Shown: piece after piece, positions 8,371-17,095 of the stretch
How positions within the stretch are numbered: the stretch's first letter is position 1
Layout of the letters: every line of letters starts with the position of its first letter
DNA from: Mycobacterium sp.
GTDB lineage: Bacteria > Actinomycetota > Actinomycetes > Mycobacteriales > Mycobacteriaceae
Direction: 5' to 3'
DNA: 64,000 nucleotides
NCBI GenBank assembly: GCA_031292665.1
Contig: JARLGR010000127.1
Location: 1 to 64,000 of the forward strand
Made by a program: the position numbers and the translations under genes
Notes under the pieces: model-generated
The model's input: the letters and a program-made list of their open reading frames with translations, nothing else
Told to the model about the DNA's origin: nothing
Database searches by the model: none

Positions 8371-10596
8371 CTATTGGCGGGGCAGGCCAAGGATCATCGA
8401 CGCGATGACGGTCAGCTGGATTTCCGGTGTCCCTCCGCCGATGAGCTCGGAAGGCATGTCGAAGTACGGCCGGATCACGGCCGGATCCGTGTCTTCCAGC
8501 ATGGCTAAAAGTCCGGTCAGGCCCAGCGTCGCGGTCGACGCGCGGCGCAGCAGCATCACCATCGCGTACTTGGCGATGCTCGAGGTTGGGCCCGCCCCCT
8601 GTCCCTCCACCAGCCGCAGAGTTTCGCGCAACACCATGGCCTTGATGGCGTTGGTGTGGGCCTCGATGTCGCCGAGGGCCCGCAGCGCCGCGTCCCGGTC
8701 GGGACCGTCGATCGCCGCGATGTGTCGAAGTGGGCCGGTGCGATCGATATTGACGTAATTTCCGATGGCCGTCCGTTCGACGGCCATGGTCGCCACCGCC
8801 AGATCCCAGCCGTCGCCGGGCCCGGCGACCAGCATGTCGTCGGGAACGAAAAGGTCGGTGAGAAATACCTCGTTGAAGTCGAAGTGTCCGCTGGCCTGTT
8901 TGATCGGTGAGACATCGATACCGGGCGCCGTCATGTCGACCAGGAAGTAGCTGATCCCGCGGTGCTTCGGTGCGTCCGGGTCGGTGCGCGCCAACAACGC
9001 CCCGAACTGGGCGCGGTCGGCCTGCGAGGTCCAGATCTTGTGCCCGTTGATCAGCCATCCACCCTCGACCTTGACGGCGCGGGTCACCAGGGAGGCCAGG
9101 TCCGACCCCGCGCCCGGTTCGCTGAACAACTGGCACCACCGCTGGGTGCCGCGCAGGATCGGCCACGCGAACCGCTCGCGCTGCCGATCGGTCCCCCGGT
9201 CGAGAATCGTGGGCAAGATCCATTCGGCGATGCCGAGCGACGGCCTGGTCACTTCCGGGCGTTTGTCGAATTCCTCGGCGATGATCACCTGCTGCAGCGG
9301 CGAGGCGCCCAGGCCCCACGGCGCGGGCAGATGCGGGGCGACCAGACCCGCGTCGGCCAGCAGGTCTCGCTGTGTCCCGAAAGCCAGGCCGGGCGCGCGT
9401 GGGTCATCTGTGGGGTTCTCGTTGCGCAGCGCCATTGCCCGGTCGAGGGTGGCCGCGACGTGGGCCCGGAACCCGGATTCGACATCGCCCAGCTTTACTG
9501 CGGTAGAACGCTTCAGCGTGCGGGCCAGCTCCCCGGCCTCGCGGCTGAACTGCGTCGTAGCCCCCAGCGACGCGGCCAGGCTGATGGCACGGCGCCAGTA
9601 CAGATGGATGTCGTGTTCCCACGTGTAGCCGATCGCGCCGAACATCAGCAGCGCGTCGAGCGCCAAGTCCGGGCCGCGACCCACCGCCATCAGGGCGGCT
9701 GCCGCCGCGGCAAGTCGGTGCTGCTCGACGGATTCGTCGGTTGCGCGTACGGCATCCCAGGCTGCGGCGGCCGCCAACTCGGCATTCACCAGGAGTTCGG
9801 CGGCCTTGTGCTGCAGCGCCTGAAAGGTGCCGACCGGTTTTCCGAACTGCTCGCGAGTGCGGATGTAGTCCACGGCCGCGTCGGCACACCGGTGCACCGT
9901 CCCGGCTGCCGCGCACGCCGCGAGGGCCACCGCGATGCACCGAGCGCGCTCGGTGGAAATCCCGGACACCACCGAACCCGCGGGGACGACGTGGTCGGCG
10001 AGGTGCAGCGCGCCCACATCGGTGCACAAGTCGGTGCCGCGTTGCGGCTCGATCCTGAGGCTCGAATCTGGTGATCGCGCGTCGAGCACGAACCAGAGTT
10101 CTGCGCCGCTGTCGGAGTGCGCGGCCAATAGGATGTGTTGTGCTGCACAGATACCCAGCGTCGTGGCGGCTGATCCCCTGAGGCACCAGTCGTCACCCCG
10201 GCGAGCCGCTTGCACGGCGGAATGCTCGGGCAGCACGGTGGCCGCGGTCGCGCCGGCCGCCAGGTCGGCCATCAGCGCTGCCGCCGACGCGTCGGCCAGG
10301 CTCGCGATGGCGCTCGTTGTCGCGGTGCTCAACAATGGGCCCGGTAACAACGCCGCTGCGGCAGCCTCTATGACGCAGGCCATGTCGGCCAGCGTGCCGC
10401 CCTGGCCACCGGCGGGCGCCGGCACATGTACCACATGAAAGCCATGCGCGGTGAATTCCTCCCACCAGGGTGGTAATTCACCGGCCGCGATGGAATCGAA
10501 CGCCGCTCGCGTCTTGTCTATCGGCGCATGGCGCGCCGCGAATCGACTGACCGCCTCGGCCAGTTGCTCCTGCTCGGTCGTGATCGCCAAGGCCAT
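8371..10596 (-). CDS. Tandem-fused acyl-CoA dehydrogenase, FadE34-like
   Basis: A 741-residue protein made of two acyl-CoA dehydrogenase units. The N-terminal half (about 1-370) ends with REQFGKPVGTFQALQHKAAE and a FGAIGYTWEHD segment; the C-terminal half (about 390-741) contains WCQLFSEPGAGSDLASL and ends GGGTPEIQLTVIASMILGLPRQ. This architecture matches mycobacterial FadE34, a fused dehydrogenase of steroid side-chain degradation whose active site is in one half. In the usual Glu region of the N-terminal half the FGAIGYTW sequence replaces the HGGIGFTW form. The start at 10596 is 7 bp after the upstream amidohydrolase stop, so they are co-transcribed. It oxidises an acyl-CoA of unknown structure. 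Confidence 0.9.
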   Translation of the reverse strand: MALAITTEQEQLAEAVSRFAARHAPIDKTRAAFDSIAAGELPPWWEEFTAHGFHVVHVPAPAGGQGGTLADMACVIEAAAAALLPGPLLSTATTSAIASLADASAAALMADLAAGATAATVLPEHSAVQAARRGDDWCLRGSAATTLGICAAQHILLAAHSDSGAELWFVLDARSPDSSLRIEPQRGTDLCTDVGALHLADHVVPAGSVVSGISTERARCIAVALAACAAAGTVHRCADAAVDYIRTREQFGKPVGTFQALQHKAAELLVNAELAAAAAWDAVRATDESVEQHRLAAAAAALMAVGRGPDLALDALLMFGAIGYTWEHDIHLYWRRAISLAASLGATTQFSREAGELARTLKRSTAVKLGDVESGFRAHVAATLDRAMALRNENPTDDPRAPGLAFGTQRDLLADAGLVAPHLPAPWGLGASPLQQVIIAEEFDKRPEVTRPSLGIAEWILPTILDRGTDRQRERFAWPILRGTQRWCQLFSEPGAGSDLASLVTRAVKVEGGWLINGHKIWTSQADRAQFGALLARTDPDAPKHRGISYFLVDMTAPGIDVSPIKQASGHFDFNEVFLTDLFVPDDMLVAGPGDGWDLAVATMAVERTAIGNYVNIDRTGPLRHIAAIDGPDRDAALRALGDIEAHTNAIKAMVLRETLRLVEGQGAGPTSSIAKYAMVMLLRRASTATLGLTGLLAMLEDTDPAVIRPYFDMPSELIGGGTPEIQLTVIASMILGLPRQ

Positions 10597-10603
10597 GGGT
10601 GCG

Positions 10604-11470
10604 TCAGCTCTCCAGGCCGAGGATGCGTGCGGCGTTGCCGTAGAGAAACTTTGGCCACACCTCGTCCTTCAGCGGCACATTGGGCAGCTCGCCGAATATC
10701 CGTTCCAATGACAATCCCATCGGGAAGTAGCCGGCGTACAGGATCTTGTCCGCACCGCGCGAGTTCGCGTAGTCGATGATGGCCTTCGGGTAGTACTTGG
10801 GCGCGAAGGCAGACGTCGAGTAGTACAGGCTGGGCCACTTCAGCATCAGCTTGACCGCGAGATCCTCCCACGGCTCGCAGCCGTGGCGGGTGACGAACAC
10901 CAGATCGGGGAAGTCGAACATCACGATGTCGATCCGTGAAACTTCCTGCGGCTTGAACGGGATCCGCGGACCGGGAACCCCGGCGCAGACGAAGATCGGA
11001 ATGCCGAGTTCGACGCAGGTGGCATAGATCGGGTACATTTTCGGGTCGTCGATGGGGACCTGCGGAAAGGTTCCCGACGGAAACACCGACGTCGCGCGGA
11101 TGCCGAATTGCTCGTGCTCGCGGCGGATAGCGTTCACCGAACCCATCACGTCGTTCGGGTCCGTCACCGCGCCGGAGGGGATGAAGCGGTCCGGGAACGT
11201 TTTGAGTGCCAGCTGCGCGGAGTCCTCGCCGACCCCGATCATGGCCTTCTCGATACCGAACCGATCCATCTGCTGAAGCAACAGCGACACCGGGTCGTCG
11301 GTCGGCAGTCCCTTGGGCACATCCTTGAACATGTACTCCACGGGGAACTCGAAACTCTCCTTGGACTCACGGTCCTTCGTCTGCTTGCGGATGAAGTCAT
11401 ACTGGGCGGACCCTTCGTGTGGGAATCCGACCATGGTGTCAATCACGGGCAGACCGACGGGTTCGGCCAT
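10604..11470 (-). CDS. Amidohydrolase-fold protein with atypical metal site
   Basis: A 288-residue protein of the amidohydrolase (TIM barrel) family, first gene of an operon with the fused acyl-CoA dehydrogenase. The expected N-terminal DxH is replaced by IDTMVGFPHEG and the C-terminal D of the usual SDxPH is replaced by YAGYFPMG. A His remains in FVTRHGCEPWED. Loss of several ligands suggests either a metal-independent activity or a non-catalytic role. The start is ATG 11470. The candidate operator 11530-11542 is 60 bp upstream, and the regulator gene at 11669 diverges from it. Confidence 0.8.
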   Translation of the reverse strand: MAEPVGLPVIDTMVGFPHEGSAQYDFIRKQTKDRESKESFEFPVEYMFKDVPKGLPTDDPVSLLLQQMDRFGIEKAMIGVGEDSAQLALKTFPDRFIPSGAVTDPNDVMGSVNAIRREHEQFGIRATSVFPSGTFPQVPIDDPKMYPIYATCVELGIPIFVCAGVPGPRIPFKPQEVSRIDIVMFDFPDLVFVTRHGCEPWEDLAVKLMLKWPSLYYSTSAFAPKYYPKAIIDYANSRGADKILYAGYFPMGLSLERIFGELPNVPLKDEVWPKFLYGNAARILGLES

Positions 11471-11529
11471 GGCGTCCTCCGATCAGGCGCGAAACATTCG
11501 GCGGATGTCGCCGCCGGTTGTGCGACGTT

Positions 11530-11542
11530 GAAACATTGTTCT
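11530..11542. promoter_or_regulatory. Candidate TetR operator, copy 3 (GAAAC-ATT-GTTCT)
   Basis: A 13-bp imperfect palindrome in the divergent region between the amidohydrolase (start 11470) and the TetR gene (11669). It is nearly identical to copies at 8272-8284 and 8337-8349. Placement next to the regulator gene fits autoregulation plus control of the catabolic operon. Confidence 0.6.
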
Positions 11543-11668
11543 ACCACTGTCAACATACTGCAGTGGGTTGACCTGGCACGACAACGTACCCGTCTAGCGA
11601 TATGCCGTACCATCGTGGCAACACTAAGAAGCGGGTTCTCACTAGAATCTTTCGACTCTGACCATCGG

Positions 11669-12400
11669 GTGCAAACTGGAGGTCCCATCGTCAACACCGC
11701 AGCTTCTGGCTTACCGCAGGCGGCACCCGGTGGACGCCCCCCGATCGACCGCGCCGACTCCGCCGTCGTTCCGTTGGCCGATATGACCAGCAGTCAGCTG
11801 ATACGACGAGCCAAGGTCATCGAAGAGGTAATCGACCTGATCGCCGAGGTCGGCGCCGAGGCGGTACAGATGCGCGACGTGGCCCAGCGTTCAGGGGTGG
11901 CGTTAGCCACCGTCTACCGCTACTTCAGCTCGAAGGATCACCTCTTGGCGGCGGCACTCGAGGACTGGCAGAAGCGGCTGACTCGTCGCATCCTGGCCTC
12001 CGGCGGACCGCCCGATCAGGATCCGCTGCCCGGCATCCTGGACTACTTACGGCGCGCCCTGCGGGCCTTTCACCGCAACCCCGAGATGACCGCGTTGATG
12101 CTTCGGTTGTTGAGATCCACTGACCCTGAGGCGAAAACAACGATCGATCAGATGAATCGCACAAACGCAGAGATGTTCAACCGCCTTCTCGATGGCGTCG
12201 CGCCGGAAGACATTCCGAACGTCAGCTTCGCTCTCAACGCCGCGTTGAGCGGTGCGCTCACCGGGCTGCTTACCGCAAGATTGAGTTTCGATGAGTCGCT
12301 GAGCCATGTCGAGTGGGTTGCGCGTGTCCTGCTCGACGAGAGGCAACCGCGCGCGCGAAAGCAGAGCCAACCTGCGTCGCGTAGGCGGAGTGAACGATAG
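11669..12400 (+). CDS. TetR family regulator, KstR-like
   Basis: A TetR repressor of about 243 residues (205 if read from the ATG at 11783). The helix-turn-helix, AVQMRDVAQRSGVALATVYRYFSSK, closely resembles the DNA-binding domain of KstR, the mycobacterial cholesterol-catabolism repressor (VQMR...VATVYRYF pattern). The C-terminal domain is different. The start is uncertain: GTG 11669 gives an N-terminal tail of the sort seen in KstR relatives, ATG 11783 lies just before the domain, and a GGAGG sits just upstream of an ATC codon between them. It diverges from the amidohydrolase/FadE operon, whose promoters carry a repeated palindrome. Ligand unknown; an acyl-CoA intermediate is plausible. Confidence 0.86.
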   Translation: MQTGGPIVNTAASGLPQAAPGGRPPIDRADSAVVPLADMTSSQLIRRAKVIEEVIDLIAEVGAEAVQMRDVAQRSGVALATVYRYFSSKDHLLAAALEDWQKRLTRRILASGGPPDQDPLPGILDYLRRALRAFHRNPEMTALMLRLLRSTDPEAKTTIDQMNRTNAEMFNRLLDGVAPEDIPNVSFALNAALSGALTGLLTARLSFDESLSHVEWVARVLLDERQPRARKQSQPASRRRSER

Positions 12401-12419
12401 CCGGAGCATGATGTAGGGC

Positions 12420-12653
12420 GTGAGTTGGACGAGGTACGAGGGGCGGGCACTTGCCGATGCAACTCTGACCGGCGATGCTCTACTTGCTCAGCTCGAAGAC
12501 CATATCCGCGTGCATAATCCGCAACTGACGGACGTTCGGCTGGCGCAAGCGGTTGCGACCGAGGGGTATGACGTGCGCACTGGACCGCCCAGGCGGTGGT
12601 ACACAGTCACCTACTTGGCTGACGATGGAGAGGGCCACCAGGCTGAGCCATGA
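12420..12653 (+). CDS. Small hypothetical protein (77 aa)
   Basis: I do not recognise this protein. The frame starts GTG 12420, 19 bp after the TetR stop, and has a protein-like composition: an amphipathic ALLAQLEDHIRVHNPQLTDVRLAQAVATEG segment (shown as a pattern of alternating charged and aliphatic residues), then a short WYTVTYLADDG beta-strand-like stretch. It ends 5 bp before the convergent FadD stop. No signal peptide, Cys pair or membrane segment is visible. It may be co-transcribed with the TetR gene. Confidence 0.5.
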   Translation: MSWTRYEGRALADATLTGDALLAQLEDHIRVHNPQLTDVRLAQAVATEGYDVRTGPPRRWYTVTYLADDGEGHQAEP

Positions 12654-12658
12654 GCTGG

Positions 12659-14284
12659 TCACTGCTGGGGCGGCCGCAACAGTTCGATCGCTCTTTCGCG
12701 CATCGCCACTTTGCGGATCTTGCCGGTGACGGTCATCGGGAACTCGTCGACGACGTGAACGTAGCGGGGGATCTTGAAATATGCCAGCTTGCCGACGCAG
12801 AAGGCGCGCAGGGTCTCGGCGGTGAGGGGTTGAGTGCCCTCTCGCATGCGGATCCAGGCCATCAACTCCTCGCCGTACTTGGCGTCCGGAACTCCGATGA
12901 CCTGGGCATCGAGGACGTCTGGATGCGTGTGGAGGAACTCTTCGATCTCGCGCGGGTAGACATTCTCCCCGCCGCGAATCACCATGTCCTTGATTCGACC
13001 GACGATGCTGACGTAGCCCTCGTCGTCCATGATCGCCAGGTCGCCGGTGTGCATCCACCGCGCGGAATCGATTGCTTCGCCGGTCCAGTCCGGTCGCTCC
13101 CAGTAGCCCAGCATCACCGAGTAACCGCGGGTGCATAGCTCGCCCGAGCTGCCACGGGGCACCGTCACTCCCGTTTCCGGGTCGACGACCTTGATTTCCA
13201 GGTGTGGGTGCACGGTTCCGACGGTCGAGACTCGACGTTCCAGGCGATCGTCGGCCCGCGTCTGCGTCGATACCGGGGACGTCTCGGTCATGCCGTAGCA
13301 GATCGCGACCTCCCCGATACCCATCCGCTCGATGACTTGCTTCATCACCTCGACCGGACACGGCGAACCCGCCATGATGCCGGTCCGCAGGCTGGTCAAA
13401 TCGAAATCCTCGCAACGCAGTACGGCCAATTCGGCGATGAACATCGTTGGGACGCCGTAAAGGGAGGTGCAGCGCTCCGCGGCGACGGCGCTCAGGGCCG
13501 CCCGTGGTTCGAACGATGGCGCCGGGATCACCATGCACGCGCCGTGGCTCGTCGCGGCGAGATTGCCCATCACCATGCCGAAGCAGTGATAGAACGGCAC
13601 GGGTATACAGATCCGGTCCGCCTCGGAATAGCCGCACAGTTCGCCGACGAAGAATCCGTTGTTCAGGATGTTGTGGTGACTGAGCGTGGCACCCTTCGGG
13701 AAACCCGTAGTGCCCGAGGTGTATTGGATGTTGATCGGATCGTCCGCGCTGAGGATCTCGCCGGCCGCCGACAATGGGTCGGCGCGCCGTCCCCCGTCGA
13801 GCAGTTCATGCCAGTCGTCGCCGCCAAGGAGAACGACGCGGTCGAGCGCCTCGCATCGTGGTCGCACTTCGCCGATCATGCCCGCATAATCGGCGGTCTC
13901 GGCGTTCTCGGCGGCGATCAGCATGCTGACGCCGGCCTGGTTGAGCACGTACTCCAACTCGTGAGCGCGGTACGCGGGATTGATATTGACCAGGATCGCA
14001 CCGATTTTCGCCGTTGCGTACTGCACGAAGGTCCACTCCGCGCAGTTGGGCGCCCAGATGCCGACCCGGTCGCCCTTGGTGATCCCGCTTCCCAAGAGTC
14101 CCGATGCGAGCGCGTCGACCCCCGAGACGAATTCTCGGTACGTCCAGCGCCGGCCAGACCAGCACTCCACGAGAGCATGGTGGTCGGCGAAAAGCTCTGC
14201 CGCGCGGTCTAAATTCCTGCCGATCGTGTCGCCGAGCAAGGGGACCTCCGTGACGCCCGAGGCATAGCTCAGCTCAGCCGGCAT
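12659..14284 (-). CDS. Acyl-CoA synthetase (AMP-forming), FadD35-like
   Basis: A 541-residue ANL-superfamily ligase that activates a fatty or aromatic acid with ATP and CoA. The P-loop [10 protein letters not shown] is at 189-198. The acyl-binding/adenine motif [15 protein letters not shown] lies near residue 345, and the hinge and C-terminal [21 protein letters not shown] near 440; the catalytic Lys is in MTVTGKIRK near the C-terminus. Long stretches such as [20 protein letters not shown] match M. tuberculosis FadD35. ATG 14284. It lies in the same catabolic neighbourhood as the FadE-type enzyme, so it could feed that pathway. Confidence 0.9.
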   Translation of the reverse strand: MPAELSYASGVTEVPLLGDTIGRNLDRAAELFADHHALVECWSGRRWTYREFVSGVDALASGLLGSGITKGDRVGIWAPNCAEWTFVQYATAKIGAILVNINPAYRAHELEYVLNQAGVSMLIAAENAETADYAGMIGEVRPRCEALDRVVLLGGDDWHELLDGGRRADPLSAAGEILSADDPINIQYTSGTTGFPKGATLSHHNILNNGFFVGELCGYSEADRICIPVPFYHCFGMVMGNLAATSHGACMVIPAPSFEPRAALSAVAAERCTSLYGVPTMFIAELAVLRCEDFDLTSLRTGIMAGSPCPVEVMKQVIERMGIGEVAICYGMTETSPVSTQTRADDRLERRVSTVGTVHPHLEIKVVDPETGVTVPRGSSGELCTRGYSVMLGYWERPDWTGEAIDSARWMHTGDLAIMDDEGYVSIVGRIKDMVIRGGENVYPREIEEFLHTHPDVLDAQVIGVPDAKYGEELMAWIRMREGTQPLTAETLRAFCVGKLAYFKIPRYVHVVDEFPMTVTGKIRKVAMRERAIELLRPPQQ

Positions 14285-14374
14285 GGGTCACGACTCCCGC
14301 TCGGCTTCCCGCCCGCTAACAGCGCTGCGCGCTTTGCGTCCATGTTTCGACTCCGGCGCCTGGACGGCCGCACT

Positions 14375-15133
14375 TCACCGCGGGACCGAAGCCCGCAGCG
14401 ACGCGAGGGCATCGGCGCTCAACCGGGCGAATTCAGCTGCCTCGCCGTGGTCGAGCGCGGCCGCGAAGATCTCGGCCATGCGGCGGTTGGTCGTCTTCTC
14501 GACTTCCGCGTAGCGGTCCTTCTTGTCTGCGCCATCGGCGAACGGTTCCGACCACCCGAACATCTTGGTGTACTCGGGGCCCTTGTTGAGGATGTGCGCT
14601 TCGACAGGCCCGATGCCGGAAATGCTGAGGGCGTTGAAATGGACACTGCCGCGCAACTCCCGCAGAACGAACATCACCTGCAGCGCCCGGGCCGGGGCGT
14701 CGTCGGCCCGCGGCATGGTGCGCCAGCCGGCGTACAGCGGCAGCCCGGCGTCCGGCGCGGCCGCGATGATCTTCTCCCCGAGCTCCGCGAACCGGTCCAG
14801 CCCTTGGGCGCCTGCCAGATACTTGCGGCCGAAGCCGGCGGTCTGGTTCCAGTACAACTCGGCCGCACCGGCCGCGCCGCGCACCGCAACGCCTTCCTCC
14901 CAGAGGGCGCGAAGGGAGTTCGGCTCGAAAACCGCGAACACCGAACTGACCGTGCCACCGCTGGCCTCACCGAGCACACCGCCGCGGCCGGCGACATATC
15001 CGGCGAGGGGGTTGTCGTAACCGGCTGCGATGCTTTCGGCGAAGGTCTCCGGGTGCAGCATGAACACCGCTACCGCCTGCTCAATGGGTCCCCCCGCGGC
15101 GCGGGCGGAGTCGAACATGTCGTCATCACTCAT
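14375..15133 (-). CDS. SCO6745-family protein (winged-helix-like, function unknown)
   Basis: A 252-residue protein resembling the actinobacterial SCO6745 family. Family marks are LYAGWRTMPRADDAPARALQ and LRELRGSVHFNALSISGI. The start was placed at ATG 15133 (MSDDDMFDSARA); the frame extends further upstream but without family resemblance. The C-terminus, EKTTNRRMAEIFAAAL, looks helical. A second, longer family member is at 30621-31514. It is upstream of and co-directional with FadD (gap 90 bp). Role unknown; a small-molecule-binding or regulatory role is often suggested for the family. Confidence 0.75.
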   Translation of the reverse strand: MSDDDMFDSARAAGGPIEQAVAVFMLHPETFAESIAAGYDNPLAGYVAGRGGVLGEASGGTVSSVFAVFEPNSLRALWEEGVAVRGAAGAAELYWNQTAGFGRKYLAGAQGLDRFAELGEKIIAAAPDAGLPLYAGWRTMPRADDAPARALQVMFVLRELRGSVHFNALSISGIGPVEAHILNKGPEYTKMFGWSEPFADGADKKDRYAEVEKTTNRRMAEIFAAALDHGEAAEFARLSADALASLRASVPR

Positions 15134-15340
15134 GCGGCTTCTCCTGTCTGGAGGAATCGGCGCGGGCAACGCCCCGGGAGGCGATGATCGGGGTGTTCGA
15201 CAAGCTACTCCGGTGTGCACTCCGGGCTTCTCCCGCGGGTCAGCAAAAGCTCATCGGGGGCCAGGAGGACCAGCCGCTAAAGCACTCTGGATGGTGCGCC
15301 AGGCGTCAGTGCGAACCGCGGTCGGCAATATAGTCGAACG

Positions 15341-16060
15341 GTGACGATCCCGTATGACGACGGGCTGCGTGAGCAGATCCGCACGCGCTTGGCGGTTCAC
15401 AACCGCCGCGTCGTGACCGATCCGAGCAAGCGGCATGCGGCAGTCGCGGTGGTGCTGGTCGACTCCGAGGTTGGCGAGGACAGGGTGGATCCGGCACCGG
15501 TGGACGAGTGGATCGCGGGGCGGCCCATGCCGGAGGCAGGCCTCGACGGTCGGATGGTCGGCGTGTCGGGCGGGGCTGCATTTCTGCTGTGCCGCAGAAC
15601 ATCTCGCCTCAGTTCGCATTCCGCGCAGTGGGCGCTGCCCGGCGGCCGGCTGGATCCGGGCGAAACCGCGGTCGATGCCGCGCTGCGGGAGTTGGACGAA
15701 GAGGTCGGTATCGACCTTGCCGACTCGACCGTGCTGGGCCTACTCGACGAATACGCGACGCGGTCCGGATACGTGATCACCCCGGTGGTGATCTGGGGCG
15801 GCGGACGGCTCGATCCCCGGCCCGCGCCCGACGAGGTCGTGGCGGTGTATCGGGTGGGGCTTCACCAGTTGCAGCGCGACGATTCGCCCCGCTTCATCGC
15901 AATCCCGGAGAGCCCGCGGCCGGTGGTGCAAATCCCGTTGGGGAACGACCTCATTCACGCACCGACGGGTGCGGTGCTTCTGCAACTGCGGTGGCTGGGT
16001 CTGGAAGGTCGGCATGACGCGGTCGACCACCTCGAGCAACCGGTATTCGCCTGGAGGTAG
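15341..16060 (+). CDS. Nudix hydrolase
   Basis: A 239-residue protein with a complete Nudix box (GRLDPGETAVDAALRELDEE then VGI, fitting GX5EX7REUXEEXGU) at about residues 105-127, preceded by WALPGG. It would hydrolyse a nucleoside diphosphate linked to another moiety. The order of elements and the N-terminal HAAVAVVLVD and AAFLLCRRT strands resemble the coenzyme A pyrophosphatase/NudL branch, but no diagnostic UPF0035 motif is evident. The start is GTG 15341. It is monocistronic, facing a convergent zinc-ribbon gene. Confidence 0.9.
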   Translation: MTIPYDDGLREQIRTRLAVHNRRVVTDPSKRHAAVAVVLVDSEVGEDRVDPAPVDEWIAGRPMPEAGLDGRMVGVSGGAAFLLCRRTSRLSSHSAQWALPGGRLDPGETAVDAALRELDEEVGIDLADSTVLGLLDEYATRSGYVITPVVIWGGGRLDPRPAPDEVVAVYRVGLHQLQRDDSPRFIAIPESPRPVVQIPLGNDLIHAPTGAVLLQLRWLGLEGRHDAVDHLEQPVFAWR

Positions 16061-16067
16061 GCCGGCG

Positions 16068-16238
16068 TCAGGCAGCCGCGCTCGTGACGGTTGACAGGAC
16101 GGTGACTTCGGAGTGCTTGTTGCCACAAGCTTCGCATTGCACCTCGTACTCCAGCGTGTTGTAGCCCCGGTCCAAGAACTGATAGTCGGCCCACGCCATG
16201 CACCGCGGGCACCGGGTACGACCGCGTTCCACTGCCAT
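16068..16238 (-). CDS. Small zinc-ribbon protein (56 aa)
   Basis: A 56-residue protein with two CxxC pairs (RCPRCMAW near residues 9-13, QCEACGNKH near 36-41) that would form a zinc ribbon, and a central WADYQFLDRGYNTLEYEV strand region. The start is ATG 16238; a longer frame to 16289 is unlikely. Small zinc-ribbon proteins of this type are widespread in mycobacteria without known function. It may bind nucleic acid or a protein partner. Confidence 0.72.
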   Translation of the reverse strand: MAVERGRTRCPRCMAWADYQFLDRGYNTLEYEVQCEACGNKHSEVTVLSTVTSAAA

Positions 16239-16378
16239 CGTGTCGTCCCTTCCGTTCGCTGTGAAGCTATCGGATACCGGTTTTCGCACAAGCCAATCAC
16301 AGGCAAGGCAGTGGATCGCGACGGACTGTGGGGTGCTGACTGATTCTCTTCTCCGAGAACCGATTCAGTTCCGTAGGG

Positions 16379-16546
16379 CTACCGCGTACTTTCGTCGGCG
16401 ACGTCATGGCGGGATTGGTGCAGGCCCGGCGCGTCGCGATCCTGGTCCTGGTGCTCGAGTTGCTCCTGCACGTGGCGCTGTTCTTCGGTCGCCTGCCGGG
16501 CATCCTTCGGCTTTGGTGCGGGGTCGTTGCTGTTTCGCTGATTCAC
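16379..16546 (-). CDS. Small hydrophilic protein (55 aa)
   Basis: This short frame starts GTG 16546, preceded by a strong GGGAGGAG ribosome site about 8 bp upstream, and stops TAG at 16379. The protein is very polar and rich in Gln, Glu, Asp and His: NDPAPKPKDARQATEEQRHV, followed by a QEQLEHQDQDRDAPGLH helix and a SRHDVADESTR tail. The composition is that of an intrinsically disordered or coiled protein rather than random GC-rich DNA. I believe it is real because of the ribosome site and the low-GC-drift residue use. Function unknown; it is not linked to its neighbours in an obvious operon. Confidence 0.62.
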   Translation of the reverse strand: MNQRNSNDPAPKPKDARQATEEQRHVQEQLEHQDQDRDAPGLHQSRHDVADESTR

Positions 16547-16795
16547 GCGAGATCTCCTCCCAGTGTCTGTAGATGTCTCCGGTCAGGATCGCCCGGTTGG
16601 CACACTTCAAAACCCCGCCGAAGTGGTGGGAATAGGGGGGCGGTGCCGGCTTCACGCCTCTCGGCAAGTGGTCGCTCGAAGCGATGGTTCTGAAGTGGTA
16701 CCCCGGGGAATGTCCGGCACCGTCGACTCCACCAACGATGGCCGTCGGCCGGTTGTTCCACCGAGCACCCTGGCCTCACCGACGCACCAACGACA

Positions 16796-17095
16796 TCACG
16801 GCCGAGGATGAACGGTGACCAGTCCCGTCAGACCGCTGACGGTGAGTAGCGGCATCAGCACCTGGTTGGCGACGATTTCGATCTGATCGACGTGCGCGAA
16901 GAGGGCGTTGATCGCGGCGCTGTCCAGGTATTCCACCGCGCCGAGGTCAACGGTGACGGTTCCGCCGTCGCTCGCGGCGTCGCGCAGCGCCTGGATGAAG
17001 GTGTCGATGTTGCTCAGGTCTATTTCTCCCCTCGCAATCAGGGCCTGCGTGCCGTTACTGCGACGCTCGGTGCTAACGCTCAGCGGAGTTCCCAT
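16796..17095 (-). CDS. STAS-domain anti-sigma factor antagonist (RsbV/SpoIIAA-like)
   Basis: A 99-residue STAS protein. The motif VEYLDSAAINAL contains the Ser that is phosphorylated in SpoIIAA/RsbV relatives (D-S-A context), near residue 58. The preceding VTVDLGA strand and the helix after the Ser are as expected. The ATG start at 17095 overlaps the stop of the giant sensor gene (TGATG), so translation is coupled and the products should be present together. Such proteins bind an RsbW-like kinase and release a sigma factor when dephosphorylated. The upstream gene carries both an RsbW-like ATPase and a PP2C-type phosphatase, which makes a direct partner likely. A GTG 17098 start would add one residue. 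Confidence 0.9.
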   Translation of the reverse strand: MGTPLSVSTERRSNGTQALIARGEIDLSNIDTFIQALRDAASDGGTVTVDLGAVEYLDSAAINALFAHVDQIEIVANQVLMPLLTVSGLTGLVTVHPRP

